Assembly: GCA_016124585.1 (NCBI GenBank)
Contig: WGNL01000029.1
Coordinates: 62,001-126,000 of the forward strand
Reading direction: 5' to 3'
DNA from: Bacteroidota bacterium
Lineage (GTDB): Bacteria > Bacteroidota > Bacteroidia > Chitinophagales > Saprospiraceae
DNA: 64,000 nucleotides
A model generated the notes under the pieces. It had not been told where the DNA came from. It ran no database searches and saw nothing but the letters and a program-made list of their open reading frames with translations. The position numbers were made by a program, and so were the translations under genes. Below, in pieces: positions 44,502 through 52,675 of the stretch; the first letter of the stretch is position 1, and every line of letters starts with the position of its first letter.

Positions 44502-45110
44502 ATGATTATTGATGTTATTTTACTCATTGTTGCCGGGTGGGGTTTTTACCAAGGTTACTCCAGGGGCATCATCAAAACAGTTTTTACTGTTTTCTCCATT
44601 GTCTTTGGTTTGATGGTCGCCTTTAAGTTTTCGCCAGCAGCCACTCGTTTCATTGAGACAGCCTTCCATTCCAACAGCCCTCTGAATTTTATTGTAGGCT
44701 TTTTGTTGTCTTTTGTGCTAACAATGATAATTATTCGAATGACAGCGCAGTTCTTCGAAAAAACGCTGCAAGCTGCCAACATCAATGTCATTAACAAATT
44801 CGCAGGTGGGATTTTGTTAGCTTCTCTCTACACACTTGTTTTGAGCTTGTTGATTTGGTTTGGCGACCAAGCGCACATCATAACTCCAGAAAATTCTCAA
44901 GGCTCGATGACCTACCAAAGTTTGAAAGTTTTTCCAAGTAAGATGAAAGGGGTTTATGATTACATCAAGCCTGGATTTCAGGATTTTTGGCATGAATCGG
45001 TAAAGTTTATTGATCAAATGCAAGAGAAAAGTCTTGAAAAAACAGAGTCGCAGCCTACCATTTTTGATATACCTGAAGAAAATGAAAAGCAAGAAAAATC
45101 CGCAAATTGA
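44502..45110 (+). CDS. CvpA-family inner-membrane protein
   Basis: 202 residues with four membrane helices (about 2-20, 25-42, 63-85, 100-120) and a cytoplasmic tail. The N-terminus IIDVILLIVAGWGFYQGYSRG and the DPxG-like region 'NKFAGGILLASLYTLVLSLLIW' match the CvpA (colicin V production) family, which occurs in most bacteria and is linked to envelope stress and cell-surface growth. The C-terminal 60 residues are charged and repetitive in Glu/Lys. It is followed by the separate promoter of the cysteine attenuator. Confidence 0.88.
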   Translation: MIIDVILLIVAGWGFYQGYSRGIIKTVFTVFSIVFGLMVAFKFSPAATRFIETAFHSNSPLNFIVGFLLSFVLTMIIIRMTAQFFEKTLQAANINVINKFAGGILLASLYTLVLSLLIWFGDQAHIITPENSQGSMTYQSLKVFPSKMKGVYDYIKPGFQDFWHESVKFIDQMQEKSLEKTESQPTIFDIPEENEKQEKSAN

Positions 45111-45167
45111 CGATTTAGGCTAAATGTTATAAAAAACGTAAAAACTACACTTTCTATCCAAAATGTG

Positions 45168-45197
45168 TTTGACAGTATTGTCACCTTTTTATATTTG
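45168..45197 (+). promoter_or_regulatory. Promoter of the cysH leader, TTTG-N18-TATATTTG
   Basis: A -33 TTTG (45168-45171) and a -7 TATATTTG (45190-45197) are 18 bp apart, the spacing expected for the main Bacteroidota sigma factor. Transcription would start near 45204, just 13 bases before the leader peptide ATG. Confidence 0.7.
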
Positions 45198-45216
45198 CCC
45201 ATCAATCAACTAGTAC

Positions 45217-45291
45217 ATGAAGCTTTTCATCAATTTACTCAATCATTTTCAGCCCACTTTGATGTGCTGTTGTCGTTGTTGTATTCCGTGA
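45217..45291 (+). CDS. Cysteine-run leader peptide (24 residues)
   Basis: A 24-codon frame from ATG 45217 to TGA 45289-45291. Residues 17-22 are CCCRCC, i.e. five Cys codons out of six (TGC TGT TGT CGT TGT TGT), in a genome where Cys is rare. It starts 13 bases after the predicted transcription start and stops 40 bases before a strong intrinsic terminator that precedes the cysteine-biosynthesis gene cysH. This is the layout of amino acid attenuators such as trpL and hisL, with the rare run placed so that a shortage of charged Cys-tRNA stalls the ribosome before the terminator. Too short for normal gene callers. Leader role is inference. Confidence 0.65.
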   Translation: MKLFINLLNHFQPTLMCCCRCCIP

Positions 45292-45331
45292 AAAGCGCTG
45301 AATTGGCATTAAATAGCTAAAGCTGTTTAAG

Positions 45332-45368
45332 AAAGCCTTTTCGGAGCTACCCCGAAAAGGCTTTTTGT
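45332..45368 (+). terminator. Attenuator terminator before cysH
   Basis: Perfect 13-bp stem AAAGCCTTTTCGG (45332-45344) / CCGAAAAGGCTTT (45352-45364), 7-base loop, then TTTTTG. A possible competing pairing is GAAAAG at 45290-45295, next to the leader stop codon, with CTTTTC inside the left arm; a ribosome at the stop codon would cover it, and one stalled at the Cys codons would leave it free. Confidence 0.8.
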
Positions 45369-45563
45369 TTTACACCGTTTTTTCCGATTTCCGGCCCAAA
45401 CAGGTTTAAAAATTCATTCGCAAGAGAAGGCTGGTTGGTGGGTTTTATCTTAAATCCATCAAGTTGGACTGTCGCCTGTTGTCACAGGTGGTACAGATAT
45501 TTTATTTTGTTGTGGGGCGATACTGCCGCATGACTTGTTTCATCATTTTTATCTTCAATTTTC
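45369..45563 (+). other. 195-bp untranslated stretch between attenuator and cysH
   Basis: No gene. Contains small inverted words (CTGTCGCCTGTTGTCACAGG) that could fold, but I see no known riboswitch consensus. Confidence 0.4.
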
Positions 45564-46301
45564 ATGATGACCTTCGAATTAAATAATTCAAGAATTGCAG
45601 AAACAACCAAAACTACTCAGTGGCAGGACATCAGCGTTGAATTGCTAAACGATATTTTTACTCCCCTTCCTTTTCAGGAACGGATACGATTGCTCTATAA
45701 ATATTTTCGGGAGGATGATGTACTGCTTACATCTTCCTTCGGTACGACATCCGCTTTCCTGTTGTATTGGGTAAATGAAGTTCGTCCAACGCAGACTATC
45801 CATTTTATTGATACGACCTACCATTTTTCAGAAACAATTGCCTACAAGGAAAAACTGACAGCGCTGTTAGGTCTGAAAGTAGTAGAAGTGCTGCCTGAAC
45901 CAGCCCAAAATGCCTTGACCCGTGATGAAAGATGGTGGCAGGAGCATCCCCGGATGTGTTGTAGCATCAATAAAGTTGTACCGTTGGAGTCAGTCAAGGC
46001 GGCACACAAGGTTTGGATTTCTGGCCTGATGTCCTATCAAACCGAATTTCGTTCGCACCTGCGTGTCTTCGAACGGCAGGGTGATATTCTCAAGTTTCAC
46101 CCACTGATTGATGTTGATGAAGGGGAACTACTGTATCATTTTTCGTTGCACAATTTACCCCGCCACCCGCTTGAAGAACGGGGATTTGGCTCCATTGGAT
46201 GTGTACATTGTACCAAGCAAGGTGAGGGTAGGGAAGGGCGGTTCAAAGGCCAAAGCCGTACGGAATGTGGGCTGCACCCAGGATATTTTATTAAAAAATG
46301 A
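45564..46301 (+). CDS. cysH: Phosphoadenylyl/adenylyl-sulfate reductase, assimilatory
   Basis: 245 residues, cytoplasmic. Reduces (P)APS to sulfite in sulfate assimilation toward cysteine. Visible motifs: SSFGTTSAFLLYW (PP-loop-like ATP-pyrophosphatase fold), RMCCSINKVVPL (Cys pair), and GCVHCTKQGEGREGRFKGQSRTECGLH near the C-terminus (CxxC, then the redox ECGLH). The two Cys pairs are the ligands of the 4Fe-4S cluster of plant/bacterial APS-reductase-type enzymes. It is probably controlled by the Cys leader attenuator 270 bp upstream, and overlaps no other true gene; the YkgJ-type gene starts 50 bp after its stop. Start at 45564 (ATG ATG) fits the usual length. Confidence 0.92.
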   Translation: MMTFELNNSRIAETTKTTQWQDISVELLNDIFTPLPFQERIRLLYKYFREDDVLLTSSFGTTSAFLLYWVNEVRPTQTIHFIDTTYHFSETIAYKEKLTALLGLKVVEVLPEPAQNALTRDERWWQEHPRMCCSINKVVPLESVKAAHKVWISGLMSYQTEFRSHLRVFERQGDILKFHPLIDVDEGELLYHFSLHNLPRHPLEERGFGSIGCVHCTKQGEGREGRFKGQSRTECGLHPGYFIKK

Positions 46302-46350
46302 TAAAACAGAGACAAAGGCTTTCGGCTATTTTTGGGGCAAAAAATCAAAA

Positions 46351-46848
46351 ATGCCATCACCGCTGATTGAGACTTGGAAACAACGAAAGCCAAAGACAGA
46401 GGCAGAAAATTTGGAAATTATTAAGCGGCTGAAGCGCAAGCAGGGCAAACAGTTGGATGTCTTGGCCGATGAAGTTCATGATGATGTATTCAAAAAAATT
46501 GATTGTTTGGAATGCGCTGGCTGCTGCACGGGTATTCCACCAATTGTCACAAGGGCAGATGTGACTCGGATTGCAAAGGATTTTGGGATGCGACCTGCCG
46601 ATTTCCAAGATAAATACTTGATGGTGGACGAGGATGGGGATACCGTTATGAAAACGACACCCTGCCCATTTTTGGAATCTGACAACAAATGCCTGATTTA
46701 CGATATCCGCCCTCGTGCTTGCCGCCAATATCCACATACCAACTACCTCGATTTTTCAAAAAACATGCGGCTACATGCACCGAATGCAAATATCTGCCCA
46801 GCAGTTTTTCATATTCTTAGGGAAATTGAGAGGCGGTTGGACAAGTGA
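46351..46848 (+). CDS. YkgJ-type cysteine-cluster protein
   Basis: 165 residues from the ATG at 46351; the frame is open further upstream inside cysH, but those residues are unlike the family. The metal-binding cysteines are seen as LECAGCCTGIPP, CPFL, CLIYDIRPRACRQYP and ICPAV, the typical CxxCC...C...C...CRxYP arrangement of the YkgJ/Fe-S or zinc cluster family (also called UPF0153). Such proteins are of unknown biochemical function. Lying 49 bp after cysH in the same direction, it is likely in the same mRNA and thus under the same cysteine control. Confidence 0.85.
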   Translation: MPSPLIETWKQRKPKTEAENLEIIKRLKRKQGKQLDVLADEVHDDVFKKIDCLECAGCCTGIPPIVTRADVTRIAKDFGMRPADFQDKYLMVDEDGDTVMKTTPCPFLESDNKCLIYDIRPRACRQYPHTNYLDFSKNMRLHAPNANICPAVFHILREIERRLDK

Positions 46849-46896
46849 TTGACAATCTGCTGTAAACAACATTGCCGACCACTTGCCTCTAATAAT

Positions 46897-47901
46897 TTAA
46901 CTCAGTTCGGTCCCCACTTTCTCTAACAGCGCTTTAGTCAGGCGAATACCTTCCTCTTCAGACACTTTTTCCCCTTCGTATTCGATACCGATATAATCCG
47001 TATAGCCTGCTTCCTTGACCACTTGGAGCATTTTTCGGTAGTCGGTTTCCGTGCAATTGCCTTCGGCGTCAAAATCATGTGTTTTTGCACTAACTCCTTT
47101 GGCGAACGGCATCATCTGTCCAACTCCTTTGTAGCGGTCGTACTCTTCAACGCAAGGCCCATTCCATGGATCACCGTCCTTGTTGTCCCTCCTAATGCAG
47201 AAATTACCGAAATCAGGTAGGCAGCCAACATTGGGTTTATTGATTTCCTTCATCACACCGCTGAGCCAATCCCCATTGGACGAGTAGCCGCCGTGATTTT
47301 CCACGATGACGTTTATGCCAGCTTGGGCGCCATATTCACCGAGTTTGCTCAGCCCCTCAACTGCTGCCTTGGCAGCTTCTTCAGGGTTTTTATTACTGCT
47401 GAAAGCATTTACCCGGATGCTCTTGCAACCCAGTGTATGGGCAGCGTCCACCCATTTTTTGTGATTTTCGATGGCTTCAGCTAACATTTTTTTGTCTGTT
47501 TCGGCCATGCCACCCTCCCCATCTATCATGATAAGATTTTGAAAAACTCCATTGTCGGCAGCCCGTTTGTTCAGTTCAGCAAGGTAGGTAGCGTCTGTGG
47601 CTTTGTCCTTGAACATCTGATTCACGTATTCGATGGCCTCAATTCCGTATTTGTTGCGAGCAGTTGCGGCAAAGTCCAAGTTGTCGAGTTTTTTGTCGTC
47701 AAAAATGGTTCTGTGCAGTGACCATTCTGCGAGGGAAATTTTAAAAAACAAATTTTTAGCACCGCCGGTAATAGCGGTGGAATCGACTTGTTCGGCATTC
47801 TCATCTGTCGGCTTTCCTTCCTTGGTTGCGCAACCAGCGAGCCAAAATGCACCTAGCGCCATGGTGGAGTGTTTTAGGAAGTTTCTTCTTGGATTCGTCA
47901 T
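46897..47901 (-). CDS. Tat-exported lipoprotein of sugar phosphate isomerase/epimerase family
   Basis: 334 residues from the ATG at 47901; the longer frame to 48075 adds an implausible stretch. The start shows a twin-arginine signal with RRNFLK and lipobox LAGC (Cys about 23), as in Bacteroidota lipoproteins folded in the cytoplasm before export. The body is a TIM barrel of the xylose-isomerase-like/hydroxypyruvate-isomerase type: LAEWSLHRT, GIEAIEYVNQMF, VIVENHGGYSSN (catalytic Glu), CLPDFGNF (metal Asp), GISAKTHDFD with His, and YIGIEYEGEKVSEEEGI (metal Glu). Substrate sugar unknown. It is convergent with the YkgJ-type gene. Confidence 0.85.
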   Translation of the reverse strand: MTNPRRNFLKHSTMALGAFWLAGCATKEGKPTDENAEQVDSTAITGGAKNLFFKISLAEWSLHRTIFDDKKLDNLDFAATARNKYGIEAIEYVNQMFKDKATDATYLAELNKRAADNGVFQNLIMIDGEGGMAETDKKMLAEAIENHKKWVDAAHTLGCKSIRVNAFSSNKNPEEAAKAAVEGLSKLGEYGAQAGINVIVENHGGYSSNGDWLSGVMKEINKPNVGCLPDFGNFCIRRDNKDGDPWNGPCVEEYDRYKGVGQMMPFAKGVSAKTHDFDAEGNCTETDYRKMLQVVKEAGYTDYIGIEYEGEKVSEEEGIRLTKALLEKVGTELS

Positions 47902-47947
47902 TTTTGTGAAATTTATGATGGTGAAAACGCAGTTTGAAGGGATTTGC

Positions 47948-47955
47948 CAAAGGTA
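47948..47955 (-). promoter_or_regulatory. Candidate -7 promoter element (minus strand TACCTTTG)
   Basis: Matches TAnnTTTG on the minus strand, 47 bp upstream of the ATG at 47901. Its position inside the longer possible frame supports the shorter start. Confidence 0.4.
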
Positions 47956-48138
47956 ATTCAAACAATGATTTTTTAAGTTTTTAGGAAAATCTTTCAATGA
48001 CTTGAACCTATAAATAGGTGTTGGTGTACCCCTTTCACATCTATAATTAAAGATTGGCATGTTGGTTTTTTGCAACCCTGTTGAGGTCAGCCTGTCATTT
48101 TGTAAAATCCTCTTTTCACTCGACTAGAATCACCTTGT

Positions 48139-50826
48139 ATGAAAAAATTTGCCTGCCTGCTTTGGGGCTTTATTGCCTGCCTTTTCAGCATTTGTAGTTT
48201 TGGACAAAGTAAAAGTGCCTCTGACCCCGACCCCCAAAAGCGCCAATATTTCACACAAAAAAATGTTGGAACGGAGATAAAATTGGATGGTATTCCAGAT
48301 GATAAAGGCTGGGATGCCGTGCCTTGGTCTTCCGATTTTGTTCAAAACCAACCTAATAACGGTGCAGCACCAGACCAACAGACCAGCTTCAAAATCCTTT
48401 ACGACGACAAGTTTCTTTACATCGCCTACCATTGCCATGACAAATCGCCAGATTCCATCGTACAGCGTATGAGCAGGCGTGACGAGTTCCCAGGCGATTG
48501 GGTGGAAATCAATATTGATAGTTACCACGATTTGCGAACGGCTTTTTCCTTCACGCTCTCAGTTTCTGGGGTTCGTGGAGATGAGTTTATTTCCAACAAC
48601 GGTGACAACTGGGACGATAGCTGGAATCCGATTTGGTTTGGCAAAACGCACATAGACGATACAGGATGGACGGCTGAGGTGAAAATTCCACTTAGCCAAC
48701 TACGTTATGGCGATGAACCAGAAAAAGTATGGGGAATTCAGGTGCAGCGCCGGATTTTCAGAAAGGAGGAACGCTCCACTTGGCAGCATATCCCACAAAA
48801 CGGAAAAGGTTGGGTGAGCCGGTTTGGAGAATTGCATGGCCTGAAGGACATCCCTTCACAACGCCAAATCGAGATAGCCCCCTACGGCGTTGCGCAGCTT
48901 GAAACTTACAAGAAAGAAACGGGCAACCCGTTTGCTGATGGCACCGATGGCAAGCTCTCTGCTGGCGTGGATGGCAAGGTAGCGGTCACGAGCGATCTGA
49001 TTTTGGATTTCACCATCAACCCAGATTTTGGGCAAGTGGAAGCAGACCCTTCTCAAGTTCGTATTGATGGCTTTCAAAATTACCTCCAAGAAAGAAGGCC
49101 ATTCTTTGTCGAAAGCCGCAATATTTTTAACTACCAGTTGACGGGGTCAGCAGCCGGTGGCGATTACGATGCTGACCAACTTTTTTATTCCCGCCGAATT
49201 GGCGATGCACCCCATGGTAGGGTCAATTTGACCGATGGGGACTATGCCAAAGTGCCACAGAAGACATCAATTTTGGGTGCAGCCAAGTTCAGCGGAAAGA
49301 CCAAAAACGGCTGGAGTATCGGTGTGTTGGAAAGCATGACACAACGGGAAAAAGCATTGGTCGATCATGAAGGTGAACGGCACCACGAATTGGTGGAACC
49401 TCTAACTAGCTATTTTGTAGGCAGGTTGCAGAAAGATTTTGACGAAGGGAAAACCATAGTTGGTGGAATTTTTACGGCGGTGAACCGAGAAGATGGCTTG
49501 GAAGACATTTTACACCGGAGCGCCTACACGGGCGGCATTGATTTTCAGCATACTTGGAAAAATCGTACCTACTACCTCACCGCCAACGGCATTTTCAGTC
49601 GAGTGAATGGAACCGCCGCTGCAATCATGAACACACAAACAAGTTTTGAACATTTCTTCCAACGCCCCAACGCCAAAGAGCTTTCCGTTGACCCAAACCG
49701 CACCTCTCTTACAGGACATGGCGGCACCATCAAATTTGCTAAATTCGGTGGGAAGGAAGATGAGAAAGGGCGCATCTTCAAGTTTGAAACGGGTGTGACT
49801 TGGCGCTCACCAGAGCTGGAAATGAACGATATTGGCTTTCAGCTTTCTTCCGATGAATTAAATCATTTCGCATGGGCAGCTTATAATATCTTAAAGCCTT
49901 TTTCAGTCTTCCGCAGTTTTCGGTTGAACTACAACCATTGGTCTCGTTGGGACTTTGGAGGCCAACATCTCTACCAAGCTTTCAATACCAATGCTCATGC
50001 TCAGTTCAAGAGCAACTGGCAGATTGGGTCTGGCCTGACCTGGGAACTTTTGGATATTTCCAATACTGCACTACGAGGTGGTTCATCACTGCGCAGACCA
50101 AATGGACTGGGCAATTTTTTGTACATCAGTAGCGACCAACGCAAGAAATTCTATCCATACTTTGAAATCTTTAACGGGTTTGGTTTTGATAAAACGGTTC
50201 GTTCAAATAATTTTTACCTGAGCCTTGCTGCACAACCCAAAGACGCTCTGAGCATAAGCCTTGGCTCTAGCTTCAATCGCTATTTCCGCAAGCAGGACCA
50301 GTATGTCTCAACGGCAAATTACAATGGACAAACCCGCATCATCGTTAGCGAAGTAAATCAGAAAACTTTTAGCATAACGCTTCGGGTAAATTACAATGTA
50401 ACACCAGATTTTACTATACAATATTACGGCTCACCGTTCATTACTAGACCATTGTACAAGAATTTCGCTTATGTGACTGACCCTCTAAACAAGGAATACA
50501 ATAGCCGTTTTCATCGGTACAATTCCAATGAAATCAAAGCAACAGACGGTGTGTTCGAAGTGGATGAAAATGGCGATGGGCAAGTCGATTACAATTTTAG
50601 CAGTCCTGATTTCAATTTTGTACAGTTCCGCTCCAATTTGGTGGTGCGCTGGGAGTATATCGCAGGTTCAGAACTCTACTTGGTTTGGTCACAGAGCAGT
50701 GAGCCAGATGGCGCTGTTTTTTCGGATATAAATTCAAAATTAGGGCATAGCCTCTTCGACAACTCCTTTGGGGAAAAAGCCCGGAACATTTTTCTAATCA
50801 AAATGACGTATCGTTTTTTACGGTAA
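48139..50826 (+). CDS. DUF5916 outer-membrane protein with CBM9-like N-terminus
   Basis: 895 residues: signal peptide (1-22, SICSFGQ), a CBM9-like carbohydrate-binding domain (about 38-220) with IKLDGIPDDKGWDAVPW, LYDDKFLYIAYHC and EINIDSYHDLRTAFSF, then a long region with many alternating beta strands (230-895) typical of DUF5916, ending in MTYRFLR with a terminal aromatic as in outer-membrane barrels. Such genes are common in marine Bacteroidota; proposed to bind and handle glycans at the outer membrane, although function is not proven. It has its own terminator. Confidence 0.85.
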   Translation: MKKFACLLWGFIACLFSICSFGQSKSASDPDPQKRQYFTQKNVGTEIKLDGIPDDKGWDAVPWSSDFVQNQPNNGAAPDQQTSFKILYDDKFLYIAYHCHDKSPDSIVQRMSRRDEFPGDWVEINIDSYHDLRTAFSFTLSVSGVRGDEFISNNGDNWDDSWNPIWFGKTHIDDTGWTAEVKIPLSQLRYGDEPEKVWGIQVQRRIFRKEERSTWQHIPQNGKGWVSRFGELHGLKDIPSQRQIEIAPYGVAQLETYKKETGNPFADGTDGKLSAGVDGKVAVTSDLILDFTINPDFGQVEADPSQVRIDGFQNYLQERRPFFVESRNIFNYQLTGSAAGGDYDADQLFYSRRIGDAPHGRVNLTDGDYAKVPQKTSILGAAKFSGKTKNGWSIGVLESMTQREKALVDHEGERHHELVEPLTSYFVGRLQKDFDEGKTIVGGIFTAVNREDGLEDILHRSAYTGGIDFQHTWKNRTYYLTANGIFSRVNGTAAAIMNTQTSFEHFFQRPNAKELSVDPNRTSLTGHGGTIKFAKFGGKEDEKGRIFKFETGVTWRSPELEMNDIGFQLSSDELNHFAWAAYNILKPFSVFRSFRLNYNHWSRWDFGGQHLYQAFNTNAHAQFKSNWQIGSGLTWELLDISNTALRGGSSLRRPNGLGNFLYISSDQRKKFYPYFEIFNGFGFDKTVRSNNFYLSLAAQPKDALSISLGSSFNRYFRKQDQYVSTANYNGQTRIIVSEVNQKTFSITLRVNYNVTPDFTIQYYGSPFITRPLYKNFAYVTDPLNKEYNSRFHRYNSNEIKATDGVFEVDENGDGQVDYNFSSPDFNFVQFRSNLVVRWEYIAGSELYLVWSQSSEPDGAVFSDINSKLGHSLFDNSFGEKARNIFLIKMTYRFLR

Positions 50827-50851
50827 AAAATCGACGCTGACACCATATGAA

Positions 50852-50901
50852 AGCGCCCATATTCTACATTTAAGTAGTGGAATATGGGCGCTCTTGTTTT
50901 T
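50852..50901 (+). terminator. Intrinsic terminator
   Basis: Stem AGCGCCCATATTC / GAATATGGGCGCT (13 bp) with a smaller CTAC/GTAG pairing in the loop, then TTGTTTTTT. Confidence 0.85.
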
Positions 50902-51236
50902 TACAATTATTTATTCCAAAAAATACAAATTGAGTTTGGTTTTTGAACTTTAGGCCATTACATTTGCCAAAACAGAAATATTATTGAATCATATTTCTGT
51001 ACACACCTTCATGACACCAGTCAGAACCCTAGATAAAACCACGCTTCCTTTTTGATTTATTAAGTCAATTTTTTTCGGTGGACTTTCTTGTCCGACTTCC
51101 AAATGAGTTTCCATTGTATTGCAAAATGCGCAATTCAACAACGGATTTGCATCAGCTTGACTGAGGTCGGAATCTCGAATAGCTCCCTGTAAAAATTGCA
51201 ATTCATTCGCCACCAATAATTTCAAAATAGACCAAA
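50902..51236. other. Intergenic region before the AraC-type gene, with one operator-like inverted repeat
   Basis: Perfect 10-bp inverted repeat ACAGAAATAT / ATATTTCTGT (50972-50981 / 50991-51000), 9-base spacer, could be an operator or a weak terminator. No convincing gene; a minus-strand 89-codon frame here overlaps the start of the AraC-type gene and looks accidental. Confidence 0.45.
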
Positions 51237-51959
51237 ATGAAGCAGTACGTCTCCGCATTACAACCCGTTCCGTTTTCCTTCAGGCAAGAGAAAAATGAAC
51301 CCTTCTTTGAGCCGCAACCTTTTGTAAAACTTGCGAAAAAACATACAGCAAATCCCGTTCAACTCAAATGGTACGCTCCAAGTTCCGATGATTTTTTACT
51401 ACTGGCCGTCAAAGGCATCGATGCTCAAACTGTCAAAGAACTCTTGGGTTTTCTCAAGTCACATTCAAATTTCAACCCATCCAATTGCGCTGCAACCAGC
51501 CTCCAAGACATGATGAATGTCGCCGTTGAGTTTACGCAAACTGAGCCTCCCGTCCAAAGTTCAACCCAAACCATTCAAATAGAAAATGAGCCGATCCAGG
51601 ATGACGCACTGCAATCCTTGTTTATGGATTCCGTGAACGAAAAAATTGAGGAAAACCTTGGCAATGAACACTTTCGGGGAACCGATCTGGCAAAGCTTCT
51701 TTGCTGCTGTGAAATGCAGTTGTATCGAAAAATCAAGCAACTGTCCAAGTTGTCCCCCGCAAACTATATCAGAAGATATCGACTTCGCCGCAGCCTTCGC
51801 AGCTTGCAGGAAAGCGACTTGCCAATCTCTCAAGTCTGCTTCAACATGGGCTTTCGTTCTTTGGAGTATTTCAGCCGCAGCTTCAAAAAGGAATTTGGTA
51901 TTTGCCCCTCCGCCTATCGCTCAGGGCAAAATGTTGAAATAGTGCAAATGAATGTTTGA
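51237..51959 (+). CDS. AraC-family transcriptional regulator, probable regulator of the eCIS operon
   Basis: 240 residues. The C-terminal 100 residues hold the two helix-turn-helix motifs of AraC proteins: NEHFRGTDLAKLLCCCEMQLYRKIKQL and DLPISQVCFNMGFRSLEYFSRSFKKEFG, ending CPSAYR. The N-terminal 130 residues are not a cupin or receiver domain that I recognise; they include a short beta segment with VQLKWYAPSSDDFLLLAVKGID. It lies 90 bp before the first eCIS gene in the same direction, so it is the prime candidate activator of the injection system, or an upstream member of the same transcript. The CCC in the first HTH helix is unusual. Confidence 0.85.
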   Translation: MKQYVSALQPVPFSFRQEKNEPFFEPQPFVKLAKKHTANPVQLKWYAPSSDDFLLLAVKGIDAQTVKELLGFLKSHSNFNPSNCAATSLQDMMNVAVEFTQTEPPVQSSTQTIQIENEPIQDDALQSLFMDSVNEKIEENLGNEHFRGTDLAKLLCCCEMQLYRKIKQLSKLSPANYIRRYRLRRSLRSLQESDLPISQVCFNMGFRSLEYFSRSFKKEFGICPSAYRSGQNVEIVQMNV

Positions 51960-51989
51960 TTAGGTCAAGTCTAGCCTTCTCGGCCACAC

Positions 51990-51997
51990 TATTTTTG
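51990..51997 (+). promoter_or_regulatory. Candidate -7 promoter of the eCIS operon, TATTTTTG
   Basis: Matches TAnnTTTG, 53 bp before the Pvc16-like gene. No clear -33 element, in agreement with a promoter that needs an activator such as the neighbouring AraC-type protein. Confidence 0.4.
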
Positions 51998-52049
51998 AGC
52001 CTGAAGAAAACACCTAACCGCCCTGGTTAGCTGCCCAAATACCCGGAAA

Positions 52050-52673
52050 ATGATCATCCATGCACTGCAAATACTCCGCAAGGAGCTGGAAGAATTCCTC
52101 AAGCCGATCGATGCGAACGACGACCGAGTAGTAGAGCTTGGCAATGTGGCCCCCTTGGACAAAATGCAGGGCGAGGTCAACGGCAATGATTCGAACAAGG
52201 TGCTTATCACATTAATTAATGTGCGGGAAGAAAAAACCTTGAAAAATGGCCCGTTCAGCCGACGGAACGACGCCACACTTCGGACTGAGTATTTCAATCC
52301 TCATGTTTTCTTAAATCTTCATGTGTTGGTCAGTGCGAATCAGGTAAATTATTCCAATGCCCTCATTTACCTATCAAGGATTGCAGCTTTTTTCCAATCA
52401 AAAAATGTGTTTACGCATCTTAATTCGATGGAAGTCACCGATTCTGAAGTACCAGCCACGGAGCAGATGGAAACTTTTAAGATAATCCTTGACCTCTACT
52501 CGCCGTCTTTTGAGGAACTCAACCACATTTGGGGAACGCTTGGCGGCAAGCAAGTGCCTTCGCTCGTCTATGCTGTGAGGCTCGTAGAAATCACACCACG
52601 TAAACTAAACGCTACTGGCGGATTGGTAGAAGAGGTCATGCTAAACGTTCACGGAAAAAACAACGCCAATTGA
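52050..52673 (+). CDS. eCIS tail cap/terminator protein (Pvc16-like, DUF4255)
   Basis: 207 residues, cytoplasmic until assembly. N-terminal ALQILRKELEEFL helix, LGNVAPLD, and the IYLSRIAAFFQSKNVFT and LNHIWGTLGGKQVPSLVYAVRLVEI segments are the markers of Pvc16/Afp16 N-terminal domain (DUF4255). This protein caps the distal end of the tube and sheath and sets length. In PVC and AFP operons the corresponding gene is last; here it is first, as in several Bacteroidota eCIS. It ends with TGA two bases before the next start (TGACCATG), so translation is tightly coupled. Confidence 0.9.
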   Translation: MIIHALQILRKELEEFLKPIDANDDRVVELGNVAPLDKMQGEVNGNDSNKVLITLINVREEKTLKNGPFSRRNDATLRTEYFNPHVFLNLHVLVSANQVNYSNALIYLSRIAAFFQSKNVFTHLNSMEVTDSEVPATEQMETFKIILDLYSPSFEELNHIWGTLGGKQVPSLVYAVRLVEITPRKLNATGGLVEEVMLNVHGKNNAN

Positions 52674-52675
52674 CC

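Noticed and set aside
46108-46350. Upstream extension of the YkgJ-type gene into cysH
   Set aside because: The extension overlaps the conserved C-terminus of cysH and does not resemble the family; the ATG at 46351 fits better.
50989-51258. Minus-strand 89-codon open frame between the DUF5916 gene and the AraC-type gene
   Set aside because: It overlaps the AraC-type start, has no convincing start context or domain, and shows no signal peptide; I treat it as accidental.
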